A DNA stretch of 46,203 nucleotides, taken from contig CALWZG010000023.1 of NCBI GenBank assembly GCA_944385965.1, positions 1-46,203 on the forward strand. Reading direction: 5' to 3'. Source of the DNA: an uncultured Anaerotruncus sp. (GTDB lineage Bacteria > Bacillota > Clostridia > Oscillospirales > Ruminococcaceae). The position numbers were made by a program, and so were the translations under genes. Positions 24,545-33,037 of the stretch are shown one piece after another; within the stretch, counting starts at the first letter, position 1; each line of letters begins with the position of its first letter. A model generated the notes under the pieces. That model made no database searches. It was not told the origin of the DNA and saw nothing but the letters and a program-made list of their open reading frames with translations.

Positions 24545-25150
24545 TTAAAAGTCAGAAAACAGGTCCCGGTTTTTCCAGAAGTAGTTCCAGCCGGAACAGA
24601 GGGTCAGAAGCACCACCGCCACCTGAAGAATACCGCACAGCCCCAGCAGAACCATCACCGGCGCGGCGGGGGCGGAGGCCCCTTTCACCAAAGATTGAGA
24701 GAAAAATACAGCCTCGTAATCCCAAAGCCACCAGGTAATCAGGGTGGTCAGCACCCAAAGCATCTGGAACACGGTTTTCAGCTTGCCCCACCAGTCGGCG
24801 GCTATGACCCGGCCCTGCTCAGCGGCGATGAGCCGGACAGAGGTGACCAGCAACTCCCGGGCCAGAATGATAAACACGATAATGGGGTTGGCCGCTCCCA
24901 TGGGAATAAAGCAGATAAGGGCGGAAAAGACCAGCAGCTTGTCCGCCAGAGGGTCCATCAGCTTTCCAAAGTTGGTCACCAGCCCCATCTTCCGGGCCAG
25001 GTGTCCATCCAGGTAATCGGTGAAGGAAGCAGCGGCAAAGATAAGGGCAGCAATCAGATAACGGTGGGGAAGGGTTGACAGAGCCATGAACACCAGAAAT
25101 ACCGGAATCAGCAGAATCCGTATCAAAGTCAGCCTGTTGGGAAGGTTCAC
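24545..25150 (-). CDS. pgsA: CDP-diacylglycerol--glycerol-3-phosphate 3-phosphatidyltransferase
   Basis: PgsA makes phosphatidylglycerol-phosphate at the membrane. It carries the CDP-alcohol phosphotransferase signature [12 protein letters not shown]...[10 protein letters not shown] (about residues 43-68), where the Asp residues bind metal, and four to five helices. The 201-residue length fits the family, although the C-terminus is slightly extended. The start is GTG, with GGAGGTGTAAAC upstream that overlaps the rimO stop region; the intergenic gap is 2 bases, so translation is coupled. Confidence 0.94.
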   Translation of the reverse strand: MNLPNRLTLIRILLIPVFLVFMALSTLPHRYLIAALIFAAASFTDYLDGHLARKMGLVTNFGKLMDPLADKLLVFSALICFIPMGAANPIIVFIILARELLVTSVRLIAAEQGRVIAADWWGKLKTVFQMLWVLTTLITWWLWDYEAVFFSQSLVKGASAPAAPVMVLLGLCGILQVAVVLLTLCSGWNYFWKNRDLFSDF

Positions 25151-25152
25151 GT

Positions 25153-26478
25153 TTACACCTCCAAAGCGGTGCCGGACAGGTCATAATCCAGCACACCATT
25201 GATTTTTACAGGGACATAGGTTCCAAGTTCGTAGTTGGAAGAGCTGGTGAAATAGACCTTGGTATCAATATCCGGGGCGTCCATATAGCTGCGCCCATAC
25301 CAGTATCCATCCTCAAAGCCTTCCACAGCCACCTCCAGGGTCTGTCCTACCTGGGACTGGTTGAAAGCCTCCAAAATGGGGTATTGGGTGTCCATCAGCA
25401 GCTCCGCCCGATGGCGTTTCAGTTCCTCATCCACCTGGTTGGGCATTTCGGCGGCAGGGGTATCCTCCTCGGCGGAGTAGGTGAAGCAGCCCAGCCGCTC
25501 GAATTTCACGTCCTTCACAAACTGGCACAGCTCTTCAAACTGCTCCTGGGTTTCCCCAGGAAATCCCACAATCATGGTGGTCCGCAGGATAACCCCAGGA
25601 ACCTTCTCCCGAATCCGGTTCAACAGGGAGGTGAGGCTTTCCCGGTTTCCACGGCGGTTCATCTGGGCCAGCAGAGCCCCATCCGCATGCTGCAAGGGGA
25701 TGTCCATATACTTCACGATTTTCTCCTCCTGGGCCATCACCTCCAGCAATTGGTCGGTAATCCGGTCCGGGTAGCAGTAGAGAATCCGCACCCATTTGAT
25801 GCTGGGAATCCGGCACAGCTGTTGGAGCAGCTCCGGCAGCGCTAAACGTCCATACAGGTCCTCCCCGTAACGGGTGGTATCCTGAGCCACCACATTCAGC
25901 TCGGTGACCCCACGGGCGGCCAGCCGCTGGGCCTCCGCCACAATGTTTTCCATGGGGCGGCTGCGGAACCGTCCCCGAATCAGGGGAATGGCGCAGTAGG
26001 AGCAGCGGTTGTCACAGCCATCCGCCACCTTTAAATAGGCGTAAAATGGCTCGTTGGCCAGAATCCGCTCTCCCTCCAAAGGCAGGTCCTCCTTGGCGCC
26101 GAAGGCTACCGTCCGGTGACCCTCCAGAGCATGCTCAATGGCATCCACCAGCTGAGCATTGCGCCCGATGCCTAAAACCACATCCGCCTCGGGAATCTGC
26201 TCAGCTACCTGCTGCTGGTACCGTTCCGCCAGACAGCCGGTCACCGCCACCACCTTCAAGGCGTCCTGCCCCTTTTTCTGGCAGAACTCCAAAATGGTTT
26301 CGATGCTTTCCTTTTTTGCGTCCTCGATAAAGCCGCAGGTATTGATTATCACCGCGTCACACTGGTGGGGGTCCGGGCAGATTTCCCAGCCTTTCTCAGC
26401 GATTTTCGCCAGCATCCACTCAGCGTCCACCTGGTTTTTGGAGCATCCCAGGGAAACCATTCCAATTTTTACAGCCAT
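25153..26478 (-). CDS. rimO: Ribosomal protein S12 methylthiotransferase
   Basis: RimO is a radical-SAM enzyme that methylthiolates an aspartate of ribosomal protein S12. Its 441 residues contain the N-terminal UPF0004 domain (MVSLGCSKNQVDAEWML), the radical SAM cluster motif CDNRCSYCAIP (about residues 152-162) and a C-terminal TRAM domain. SLGCSKNQVD distinguishes RimO from MiaB. The ATG at 26478 follows AAGGAAGG; a possible upstream start at 26502 has no better site. The rimO-pgsA order is common in Firmicutes. Confidence 0.95.
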   Translation of the reverse strand: MAVKIGMVSLGCSKNQVDAEWMLAKIAEKGWEICPDPHQCDAVIINTCGFIEDAKKESIETILEFCQKKGQDALKVVAVTGCLAERYQQQVAEQIPEADVVLGIGRNAQLVDAIEHALEGHRTVAFGAKEDLPLEGERILANEPFYAYLKVADGCDNRCSYCAIPLIRGRFRSRPMENIVAEAQRLAARGVTELNVVAQDTTRYGEDLYGRLALPELLQQLCRIPSIKWVRILYCYPDRITDQLLEVMAQEEKIVKYMDIPLQHADGALLAQMNRRGNRESLTSLLNRIREKVPGVILRTTMIVGFPGETQEQFEELCQFVKDVKFERLGCFTYSAEEDTPAAEMPNQVDEELKRHRAELLMDTQYPILEAFNQSQVGQTLEVAVEGFEDGYWYGRSYMDAPDIDTKVYFTSSSNYELGTYVPVKINGVLDYDLSGTALEV

Positions 26479-26520
26479 AACGTCCTTCCTTTTCCATATC
26501 AAACTTTTGCTGAAAGGGGA

Positions 26521-27135
26521 TTAGTCCTCATACCCTTCCTCCAAGCAATCCAAGGCCCGCCGCACCTGGTCCGCCTGGTAACCCATCCGCATCAAACCCG
26601 AAAAGGCCCTTCTGCGGGCCTTTTCATCATAGAGGGCATCTGGATATTTTTTCGCCAAGATGGAGCGGATTTTTTCCTGGTCGTCTTCCTCCAGCAGGGA
26701 GATAGCCTGCTCCACCAGCTCCCGGTCCAGCCCCAGCCGCCGCAGCTCCTGACGGATGCGGGCGGGTCCGTACAGCTTGCGGCGGGAAAGGTCCCTGGCC
26801 CGGCGCAGGGCATAGTCTTCATCGTTTACCAGTCCCAATTCTTCCATCCGCTCCACCGCCAAGGCGCAGGCTTCCGGCTGCAATTGCCGGCGCAGCCGCC
26901 GTTCCAGCTCCTGAGCGGTGTACTCCTTATAAGAAAGCAGCTGCAAGGCTTTTTCCTTGGCGGCTTTCACCTGGGCCTGGGAAAACAGCTCCTCCATCCG
27001 CTCCAGGCTCAGCTCCTGCCCAATGGTTAACTTCCATTGGGCAAAGACCTCCGGGTCCATGGAGAAGGCGAAGTCCCCATCCACATAAAGGGCGATCCGT
27101 CCCTGTTTGGTTTTATGAAAGTCGGTGATGGTCAT
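26521..27135 (-). CDS. recX: Regulatory protein RecX
   Basis: RecX binds RecA filaments and limits their activity. The protein is 204 residues, made of repeated three-helix units, with the family motifs [22 protein letters not shown] and [15 protein letters not shown]. Its ATG overlaps the recA stop by 4 bases (ATGA), giving coupled translation downstream of recA. An N-terminal segment ([20 protein letters not shown]) is typical of longer Firmicutes RecX. Confidence 0.93.
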   Translation of the reverse strand: MTITDFHKTKQGRIALYVDGDFAFSMDPEVFAQWKLTIGQELSLERMEELFSQAQVKAAKEKALQLLSYKEYTAQELERRLRRQLQPEACALAVERMEELGLVNDEDYALRRARDLSRRKLYGPARIRQELRRLGLDRELVEQAISLLEEDDQEKIRSILAKKYPDALYDEKARRRAFSGLMRMGYQADQVRRALDCLEEGYED

Positions 27136-28301
27136 TCGTCATCTGTCTCCACATCCAGGTTTACCTTGGGGACGGCAGGAGCCTCCTCCTGGGCGGGCAG
27201 GGCTTCCTCAGTGACAGCCCCTACCCGGATTGGCTTTTTGCCGGTGGGCCGGGTGGGTCCCTTAATCAGCTTATCCGCGTTGGCCCGGATTTGAGCCTCA
27301 ATCTCATCCGCGATTTCAGGGTTGTTTTTCAGATATTCTTTGGCGTTGTCACGGCCCTGTCCCAGACGAATTTCCCCGTAGTTGAACCAGGAGCCGCTCT
27401 TGGCCACAATCTCCAGCTTCACCCCTAAATCCAGGATTTCTCCCACCTTGGAGATGCCGGTGCCGTACATGATGTCGAACTCCGCCTCTTTAAAGGGAGG
27501 GGCTACCTTGTTTTTTACGATCTTCACCCGCACCCGGTTCCCAATCATGTCGGAACCGCTTTTCAGGGTTTCCACCCGGCGCACGTCCATGCGCACCGAA
27601 GCGTAAAACTTCAGCGCCCGGCCGCCGGTGGTGGTTTCAGGGTTGCCGTACATCACCCCGATTTTCTCACGGAGCTGGTTGATGAAGATAACAATACAGT
27701 TGGATTTGCCAATGGCGCCGGTCAGCTTCCGCAGGGCCTGGCTCATGAGGCGGGCCTGAAGCCCCACATGGCTTTCGCCCATCTCCCCCTCGATTTCCGC
27801 TTTGGTCACCATAGCGGCCACCGAGTCGATAACCACCACGTCCACCGCCCCGGAGCGCACCAGCGCCTCAGCGATTTCCAGGGCCTGCTCACCGGTGTCC
27901 GGCTGGGAGACCAGCAGGGAATCGATATCCACCCCCAGGGCTTGGGCATACACCGGGTCCAGAGCATGCTCAACATCGATGAAGACCGCCTCGCCGCCGG
28001 CCTTTTGGGCCTGGGCCGCTACATGAAGGGCCACGGTGGTTTTACCGGAACTTTCCGGCCCGTAGATTTCCACGATGCGCCCCCGGGGCAGGCCCCCAAT
28101 GCCCAGGGCCAAATCCAGGGAGAGGGACCCGGTGGAAATGGCTTCCACATTCAGGATGCTGTCCTGTCCCAGTTTCATTACAGCGCCCTTTCCAAACTGG
28201 CGCTCAATCTGTGTGAGAGCGGTTTCCAGGGCTTTGCGCCGGTCTTCCGCGGAAATATTGGTTTTCTTCTCGGATACGGGAAGTGTTTTCTTGTCTGCCA
28301 T
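27132..28301 (-). CDS. recA: Recombinase A
   Basis: RecA forms filaments on single-stranded DNA for recombination and SOS induction. Its 389 residues include Walker [10 protein letters not shown] (about 75-83), the VVIDSVAAM Walker B, and the L1/L2 loops ([24 protein letters not shown]). The C-terminal tail is longer and more acidic than in E. coli ([19 protein letters not shown]). The promoter TTGATT-17-TATAAT lies at 28349-28377. I saw no Bacillus-type LexA box (CGAAC-N4-GTTCG) around it, but a 24-bp palindrome lies just upstream. Confidence 0.98.
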   Translation of the reverse strand: MADKKTLPVSEKKTNISAEDRRKALETALTQIERQFGKGAVMKLGQDSILNVEAISTGSLSLDLALGIGGLPRGRIVEIYGPESSGKTTVALHVAAQAQKAGGEAVFIDVEHALDPVYAQALGVDIDSLLVSQPDTGEQALEIAEALVRSGAVDVVVIDSVAAMVTKAEIEGEMGESHVGLQARLMSQALRKLTGAIGKSNCIVIFINQLREKIGVMYGNPETTTGGRALKFYASVRMDVRRVETLKSGSDMIGNRVRVKIVKNKVAPPFKEAEFDIMYGTGISKVGEILDLGVKLEIVAKSGSWFNYGEIRLGQGRDNAKEYLKNNPEIADEIEAQIRANADKLIKGPTRPTGKKPIRVGAVTEEALPAQEEAPAVPKVNLDVETDDE

Positions 28302-28348
28302 ACTGCTTCCTCCATTTTATGGTGTGTCCACCCCTTTTACTGACACCC

Positions 28349-28377
28349 ATTATACAGGATGGACTGGTAAAAATCAA
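28349..28377 (-). promoter_or_regulatory. recA operon promoter
   Basis: TTGATT (28372-28377), a 17-base spacer and TATAAT (28349-28354) lie on the minus strand, about 48 bases from the recA ATG. Confidence 0.85.
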
Positions 28378-28402
28378 GGAATGACCCTTGGTTTTTCAGG
28401 AG

Positions 28403-28426
28403 ATTTGTCCCATAAACGGGACAAAT
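28403..28426. promoter_or_regulatory. Palindromic operator candidate between recA and bioY
   Basis: ATTTGTCCC and GGGACAAAT flank ATAAAC as a perfect 9-bp inverted repeat. It lies 26 bases upstream of the recA -35 and about 60 bases upstream of the bioY -35. It has no T-tract, so it is more likely a protein site than a terminator. The binding factor is unknown. Confidence 0.5.
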
Positions 28427-28487
28427 ATTCAGCAGATGGATTCTTATTTGTTTAAGGCTGAGGGAGGGACCTTTTGAAAACTTCTCC

Positions 28488-28516
28488 TTGACAATAGTGG
28501 GACAGACAGGTATCCT
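28488..28516 (+). promoter_or_regulatory. bioY promoter
   Basis: TTGACA (28488-28493), a 17-base spacer and TATCCT (28511-28516). Confidence 0.75.
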
Positions 28517-28562
28517 TAGGAAAGTCTTGTGCCTGTAAAAAATTTCTCAGGAGGGATGTTCT

Positions 28563-29102
28563 ATGGGCGGCGCTCCTGGCGTTCCAACCTCGAAAATCAC
28601 CCTTTGCGGCCTGATGACCGCTTTGATGGCCATTTGTTCACAAATCGCCATCCCCCTGCCGCTAATTCCCATCAATCTGGCGCTGATTGCGGTTTATCTG
28701 TCGGGGCTTCTGCTGGGAAGCCGCTGGGGTACGGTGGCTCTGTTGGTCTATCTGTTGCTGGGTGGGGTAGGCGCTCCCGTGTTCGCTGGTTTTTCAGGAG
28801 GGCTGGGCCGCCTGGTGGGCCCCACAGGAGGATACTTGGTGGGCTATGTGGCGGCGGCCTTTCTTACGGGATGGCTCCGGGAACGATGGGGCTGGGGGTT
28901 CGGCCGCCTGTGTCTGGCTATGACAATGGGCTTGACGGTATGCTATGGATTTGGAACCCTCTGGTTTGTGGCGCTGACCGGGAAAACCCTGGCGGCGGCT
29001 TTGGGGGCCTGTGTCCTGCCATTTTTGCCAGGGGACGCGGTCAAAATCCTGGTGGTGGGCTGGTTGGTGAACAAACTACCCTCCAGAATGCGCAGCCTTT
29101 AA
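28563..29102 (+). CDS. bioY: Biotin transporter substrate-binding subunit BioY
   Basis: BioY is the S component that binds biotin, used with an ECF module (not in the window) or alone. The 179-residue protein has six helices, the N-terminal ALMAICSQIAIPLPLIPINL motif, and the GGVGAPVFAGFSGGLGRLVGP signature (shared pattern G-x-G-x-P-VF). AGGAGG lies about 8 bases before the ATG. It stands alone between the recA operon and cysS with its own promoter. No canonical BirA box (TTGTTAAC repeats) was seen. Confidence 0.93.
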   Translation: MGGAPGVPTSKITLCGLMTALMAICSQIAIPLPLIPINLALIAVYLSGLLLGSRWGTVALLVYLLLGGVGAPVFAGFSGGLGRLVGPTGGYLVGYVAAAFLTGWLRERWGWGFGRLCLAMTMGLTVCYGFGTLWFVALTGKTLAAALGACVLPFLPGDAVKILVVGWLVNKLPSRMRSL

Positions 29103-29125
29103 GCCATCAGATGTCAAAATCCCTC

Positions 29126-29154
29126 TTGAATCCCATTTGAGCCCATGTTATAAT
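29126..29154 (+). promoter_or_regulatory. cysS T-box promoter
   Basis: TTGAAT (29126-29131), a 17-base spacer and TATAAT (29149-29154). Confidence 0.85.
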
Positions 29155-29160
29155 GACTGT

Positions 29161-29400
29161 GTCAATCAGCGAAAAGCGATGAGCGGAAAGAGTACCCAGG
29201 CAGAAAACCGTCCAAAGAGAGGCTTGGTCATTGGCTGGAAGCGGGCCGGCGGTGGAATGGGGAAGTGCCTCCGTGAGCTGGCCTCCAGAAATTGAGTAGG
29301 GGGGTCCGTTCCCCGCGTTAAGGGAAAAAAGCGATAAGCCGAAGTGGAACCGCGGAAAAAAGCCGCCTTCGTCCAGAGTGTCTGGATGGAGGCTTTTTGT
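29161..29400 (+). ncRNA. Cysteine-specific T-box leader of cysS
   Basis: Stem I has K-turn ATGA, lower helix GCGGA/TCCGT, 5' loop ending AGTA, helix CCCA/TGGG and 3' loop GAAG-TGC-C, so the specifier is UGC (29266-29268, Cys). The T-box GTGGAACCGCGG (29344-29355) has the bulge UGGA, which pairs with U73 of tRNA-Cys. The terminator arms are AAAAGCCGCCTTCGTCCAGA and its near-complement, followed by Ts at 29394-29398. Uncharged tRNA-Cys should permit read-through into cysS. Confidence 0.95.
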
Positions 29401-29438
29401 TTTCCCAGCCCACCGGCTGAAAGAGAGGAAGCTGCGTT

Positions 29439-30833
29439 ATGAAGATTTTCAACACCCTGACCCGAACAAAAGAGGAATTTGTGCCGTTGGAGCCTGGCAA
29501 GGTCAAAATGTACGCCTGCGGCCCTACGGTTTATAATTTTATCCATATTGGAAACGCCCGCCCCATCTGTGTGTTCGATACCCTGCGCCGTTATTTGGAG
29601 TATCGGGGGTACGATGTGACCTTTGTGCAGAATTTTACCGATATTGACGATAAACTGATTAATAAGGCCAACGAGGAAGGGATTACTGTAAAAGAGGTGG
29701 CGGAGCGGTATATCAAGGAATACCTGACCGATACCAAGGGATTGGGGATTCGTCCCGCTACCATCCACCCCAAGGCCACCGAGAATATTGACACCATTCT
29801 GGAAATGGTGAAGACTCTGGTGGAGGAAGGATACGCTTATGAACGGGAGGGAAGTGTTTATTTCCGCTCCAGAAAGTTCAAGGAGTATGGGAAGCTCTCC
29901 CATCAGCCCCTGGAGGAGCTGGAGGCGGGTGCCAGAATCGATGTGAGTGAGCAGAAGGAGGACCCGCTGGACTTTGTGGTTTGGAAGGCCGCCAAGCCCG
30001 GGGAGCCAAGCTGGACCTCTCCTTGGGGACAGGGGCGGCCAGGCTGGCATATTGAGTGCTCCGCCATGATACGCAAGCACCTGGGAACCACCATTGACAT
30101 CCACTGCGGGGGTCAGGATTTGATTTTCCCCCACCACGAGAATGAAATCGCTCAGAGTGAGTGCTGCAATGGGGCGGAGTATGTTCGCTACTGGATGCAC
30201 AACGGCTATATCAAGGTGGATAACCAGAAGATGAGCAAATCCCTCAACAACTTTTTTACCGTTCGGGAGGTAGGGGAGAAGTTCGGGTATGAGCCTATCA
30301 AGTTTATGATGCTTCAGGCTCATTACCGCAGCCCTATCAATTACAGCCTGGAGGTCATTGAACAGTGCCAGGCGGCTTTGGCTCGTCTGCATAACTGCCG
30401 GGATAATCTGGATTTCGCTCTGAAAAATGCTCGGGAGACCCCGGATGAGGAGGACGCCGCTTTTAAAGCCCAGATGGACCAGCGGGTAAGCCAGTTTGTG
30501 GAGGCTATGGACGATGACCTGAACACCGCCGAAGCCATAGGGGCACTGTTTGAGATGGTCCGTGATATCAACAGTTATATCAGCCAGCCTCGCTCCAAGG
30601 ATGGAGTCTCCTACGCCATCCAGAAGTTTGATGAACTGTGCGATGTGCTGGGATTGCTGTATAACCGGAAGAAGGAGTCCTTGGATGAGGAGGTAGAAGC
30701 CCTGATTGAGCAGCGCCAGCAGGCCAGAGCCGCCAAGAATTTCGCAGAGGCGGACCGGATTCGGGACCAGCTGACCCAAATGGGTATTCTGCTCAAGGAT
30801 ACCCCCCAAGGTGTTCAGTGGTCCAGGAAATAA
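29439..30833 (+). CDS. cysS: Cysteinyl-tRNA synthetase
   Basis: CysRS charges tRNA-Cys. The 464-residue protein has the normal length, the HIGH-type motif FIHIGNARP (about residues 35-43), zinc ligands including CGPTVYN and the C-x-H pairs, the WHIECSAM segment, and KMSKS in NQKMSKSLNNFF (about 266). The T-box upstream carries a matching UGC specifier, which supports the call independently. GAGAGGAAG lies before the ATG. Confidence 0.98.
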   Translation: MKIFNTLTRTKEEFVPLEPGKVKMYACGPTVYNFIHIGNARPICVFDTLRRYLEYRGYDVTFVQNFTDIDDKLINKANEEGITVKEVAERYIKEYLTDTKGLGIRPATIHPKATENIDTILEMVKTLVEEGYAYEREGSVYFRSRKFKEYGKLSHQPLEELEAGARIDVSEQKEDPLDFVVWKAAKPGEPSWTSPWGQGRPGWHIECSAMIRKHLGTTIDIHCGGQDLIFPHHENEIAQSECCNGAEYVRYWMHNGYIKVDNQKMSKSLNNFFTVREVGEKFGYEPIKFMMLQAHYRSPINYSLEVIEQCQAALARLHNCRDNLDFALKNARETPDEEDAAFKAQMDQRVSQFVEAMDDDLNTAEAIGALFEMVRDINSYISQPRSKDGVSYAIQKFDELCDVLGLLYNRKKESLDEEVEALIEQRQQARAAKNFAEADRIRDQLTQMGILLKDTPQGVQWSRK

Positions 30834-30844
30834 TTCAGAAGGAT

Positions 30845-30888
30845 AAAAAATCGCCGGTCAGGAGCAAAATCGCTCCTGACCGGCGATT
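30845..30888 (-). terminator. Terminator for thioredoxin, convergent with cysS
   Basis: A perfect 17-bp stem (30849-30865 with 30872-30888, loop AAAATC) is followed by six Ts on the minus strand. The plus-strand side lacks a T-run, so its effect on cysS is less certain. Confidence 0.85.
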
Positions 30889-30931
30889 ATGATTGAATAA
30901 GAAGAGAATGGCGCGGCATCTGAAGGGAAAC

Positions 30932-31252
30932 TCAGCGCAGAGCGTTGATTTTTTGCAGCAGAACCGGTTTGGGAAGCAGGCCGATAGAACGGTCTACCTC
31001 TTGGCCATCTTTAAAGAAGATAACAGTAGGGATGCTCTCTACACCGTATTGAATCGCCAAGTCTGGATTCTCACTGGTTTCCACTTTTCCCACAACCACT
31101 TGTCCTTCCAATTGCTCAGCTACCTGATCCACGATAGGAGCGAACATCTGGCAGGGGTTGCACCAAGTAGCCCAGAAGTCCACAACAACCAATCCTTTGG
31201 ATTCAAGAACCTGTTTCTGAAAAGTATCCTTTGTAAAATGCAAAGCCGCCAT
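30932..31252 (-). CDS. trxA: Thioredoxin with WCNPC active site
   Basis: This is a small dithiol oxidoreductase for cytoplasmic disulfide reduction. The 106 residues show the thioredoxin fold, the buried Asp (VVVDFWATW), the redox motif W30-C31-N32-P33-C34 and the cis-proline loop SIPTVIFF. Typical thioredoxins have WCGPC; asparagine in place of glycine should shift redox potential or partner choice. AGGAGG lies 9 bases before the ATG, and a promoter (TTGATT-16-TATAAT, 31308-31335) precedes it. No thioredoxin reductase is adjacent, so the reducing partner is unknown. Confidence 0.92.
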   Translation of the reverse strand: MAALHFTKDTFQKQVLESKGLVVVDFWATWCNPCQMFAPIVDQVAEQLEGQVVVGKVETSENPDLAIQYGVESIPTVIFFKDGQEVDRSIGLLPKPVLLQKINALR

Positions 31253-31307
31253 ATAAAAAACCTCCTGTTAAATAAAAAGAATGATTTTAAATGTTCAGTT
31301 TAGATTT

Positions 31308-31335
31308 ATTATACACCAGAAAAGTATATAATCAA
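31308..31335 (-). promoter_or_regulatory. Thioredoxin promoter
   Basis: TTGATT (31330-31335), a 16-base spacer and TATAAT (31308-31313) lie on the minus strand. Confidence 0.75.
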
Positions 31336-31478
31336 GTATTTTTTATGAACAAATCAAATATTCTATAAAAAAGGGCTGTTCTGATTCACAATTGAAAAAC
31401 TGTACAGCTGATTTTTCAGGGGCCTTTAGATAGTTTTTACGGTTCCAGAAAAAATATTAAAAAAATTGGAAAAAAGTG

Positions 31479-31507
31479 TTGACAGAATTGAAAGTACGCG
31501 CTATAAT
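31479..31507 (+). promoter_or_regulatory. Promoter of the tRNA-Gln/tRNA-Pro transcript
   Basis: TTGACA (31479-31484), a 17-base spacer and TATAAT (31502-31507) form a consensus-like promoter. Confidence 0.9.
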
Positions 31508-31557
31508 ATAAAAGTCGTCGGGATGAGACGACGAAATAAAGCGCCTGAAGCCAACAT

Positions 31558-31631
31558 TGCCCGATTGTGTAAGGGTAGCACGACAGACTCTGACTCTGTT
31601 TGTCTGGGTTCGAATCCTAGTCGGGCAGCCA
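31558..31631 (+). tRNA. tRNA-Gln (anticodon CUG)
   Basis: The acceptor arms are TGCCCGA/TCGGGCA, the anticodon loop is CTCTGAC between ACAGA and TCTGT, and the T arm is CTGGG-TTCGAAT-CCTAG. The discriminator is G and CCA is encoded. The anticodon CUG reads CAG. Confidence 0.93.
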
Positions 31632-31655
31632 AGAGATGGCTTCGGTGCTTTTTTT

Positions 31656-31732
31656 CGAGGTGTGGCTCAGTTTGGTAGAGCGCTGCGTTCGGGACGCAGA
31701 GGCCGCAAGTTCAAGTCTTGTCACCTCGACCA
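31656..31732 (+). tRNA. tRNA-Pro (anticodon CGG)
   Basis: The acceptor arms are CGAGGTG/CACCTCG, the anticodon loop is TTCGGGA between CTGCG and CGCAG, and the T arm is GCAAG-TTCAAGT-CTTGT. The discriminator is A with an encoded CCA. It lies 24 bases after tRNA-Gln. Confidence 0.93.
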
Positions 31733-31738
31733 AGAAGG

Positions 31739-31783
31739 ATCCTCACAAATTGGTTCTGTGGACCAGTTTGCGGGGATTTTTTT
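31739..31783 (+). terminator. Terminator after the tRNA pair
   Basis: ATCCTCACAAATTGGT pairs imperfectly with ACCAGTTTGCGGGGAT and is followed by a T-run. Confidence 0.75.
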
Positions 31784-31859
31784 GTCAGGTTTCACTTGAT
31801 AAGCTGAACGGAAGCTCTGTGAACTTTGTCTATGTCAGAAAAAAGGTGGGGGAGAAAGA

Positions 31860-32909
31860 ATGGCCAGAAAAAGAAAGAAGTATTATACAGCTCCTTTTAC
31901 GGCTAAGCAGGCGTTGGGGGTATCAGCGGCGCTGCTGGGAATTCTTTTTGTGTTAACCTTACTCAATGAGGCGATGGGAACCCATTTGCCTCTGCCCAGT
32001 GTGGCGCAGATGCAGGCGGTTTTTGACAAAATGGATCTGCCCGGTGTGGAATGGGTGGATGAGATTTTAGCCCAGTCTCCCACTTCAGGAGGAGGGCTTG
32101 CAGCAGCACCCACCCAGGTAGAAGGAGATTTAAAAGTGCATTACATAGATGTAGGGCAGGGGGACTGCCAACTGATTCAGGCACCGGAACAAAACATATT
32201 GATTGACGCAGGAGATCAGGGTCTGGGGGATGAGATTATCGAATATCTGGAAGCCCAGGGTGTGGAACGAATCGACCTGCTGATTGCCACTCATCCCCAT
32301 GCGGATCATATTGGGAGTATGGCGGAGGTGGTGGACCATTTTGAAATAGGGGAGGTACTGTTCGCTCAGACCCCCAACTCTCTGCTTCCCACCAGCAAAA
32401 CCTATGAACGGCTGCTGGATTCTATCTCCAATAAAGGGCTGCAAATCACAAAAGCTCAGCCGGGCAATCGGTATGATTTGGGAGGGGGAGCGGTTCTGGA
32501 TATTTTAGGGCCTCAAAGGGAGTATCTGGAGGACCTGAATGATAACTCGGTGGTGTGCCGGCTTATCTTTGGAGAAACAGGCTTTCTTTTTACAGGAGAC
32601 GCTGGAGAAGCGGCGGAAGAGGACCTGCTGAACGTATATGATTCCTCAGACCTGCAAGCGGATATTTTAAAGCTGGGGCATCATGGCAGCAGTACCGCCA
32701 ATACCAGTTCCTGGCTGAAAGCGGTGAATCCGAAATACGCGGTGGCCAGCTGCGGGAAAGACAACAGCTATGGGCATCCCCATCAAGAGGTGGTGCAGCG
32801 TTTGGAGGAGATGGGTATTTCCCTGTGGCGCACCGACCAAACCGGTACCATTGTAGTAGGCAGCGATGGGGCGAATCTGGATGTTCAGATGGAGCGGCAG
32901 GCAGCCTGA
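31860..32909 (+). CDS. Membrane-anchored ComEC/Rec2-like metallo-hydrolase
   Basis: This 349-residue protein has a basic N-terminus, one membrane helix (about 18-38), then a metallo-beta-lactamase domain of the ComEC/Rec2 type. It begins VHYIDVGQGDCQLIQ, has the metal motif THPHADHIGS (about 143-152), LFTGDAG, and LGHHGSSTANTSS. Stand-alone ComEC-like hydrolases of this kind are common in Clostridia and their substrates are mostly unknown. They lack the channel domain of ComEC, so this is not a DNA-uptake pore. GGGGGAG precedes the ATG. Confidence 0.88.
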   Translation: MARKRKKYYTAPFTAKQALGVSAALLGILFVLTLLNEAMGTHLPLPSVAQMQAVFDKMDLPGVEWVDEILAQSPTSGGGLAAAPTQVEGDLKVHYIDVGQGDCQLIQAPEQNILIDAGDQGLGDEIIEYLEAQGVERIDLLIATHPHADHIGSMAEVVDHFEIGEVLFAQTPNSLLPTSKTYERLLDSISNKGLQITKAQPGNRYDLGGGAVLDILGPQREYLEDLNDNSVVCRLIFGETGFLFTGDAGEAAEEDLLNVYDSSDLQADILKLGHHGSSTANTSSWLKAVNPKYAVASCGKDNSYGHPHQEVVQRLEEMGISLWRTDQTGTIVVGSDGANLDVQMERQAA

Positions 32910-32958
32910 TGATTTGATGCCAGTTTATAGATAAATGTTGCCAAGTTAGCCAGGTCAA

Positions 32959-32987
32959 TTGACATAGGGAAACGGGATGGATATACT
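32959..32987 (+). promoter_or_regulatory. galE promoter
   Basis: TTGACA (32959-32964), a 17-base spacer and TATACT (32982-32987). Confidence 0.85.
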
Positions 32988-33037
32988 AAAATTGTAAGAA
33001 AAAGACCCATAAACGCAAACAGATGGGAGTGTGTGAC

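Noticed and set aside
28302..28562. LexA box in the recA control region
   Set aside because: No CGAAC-N4-GTTCG-type sequence was found on either strand; only the unrelated palindrome was noted.
29166..30809. Long open frame on the minus strand opposite cysS
   Set aside because: It lies entirely antisense to the cysS T-box and coding region and resembles no family; it is a by-product of codon bias in cysS.
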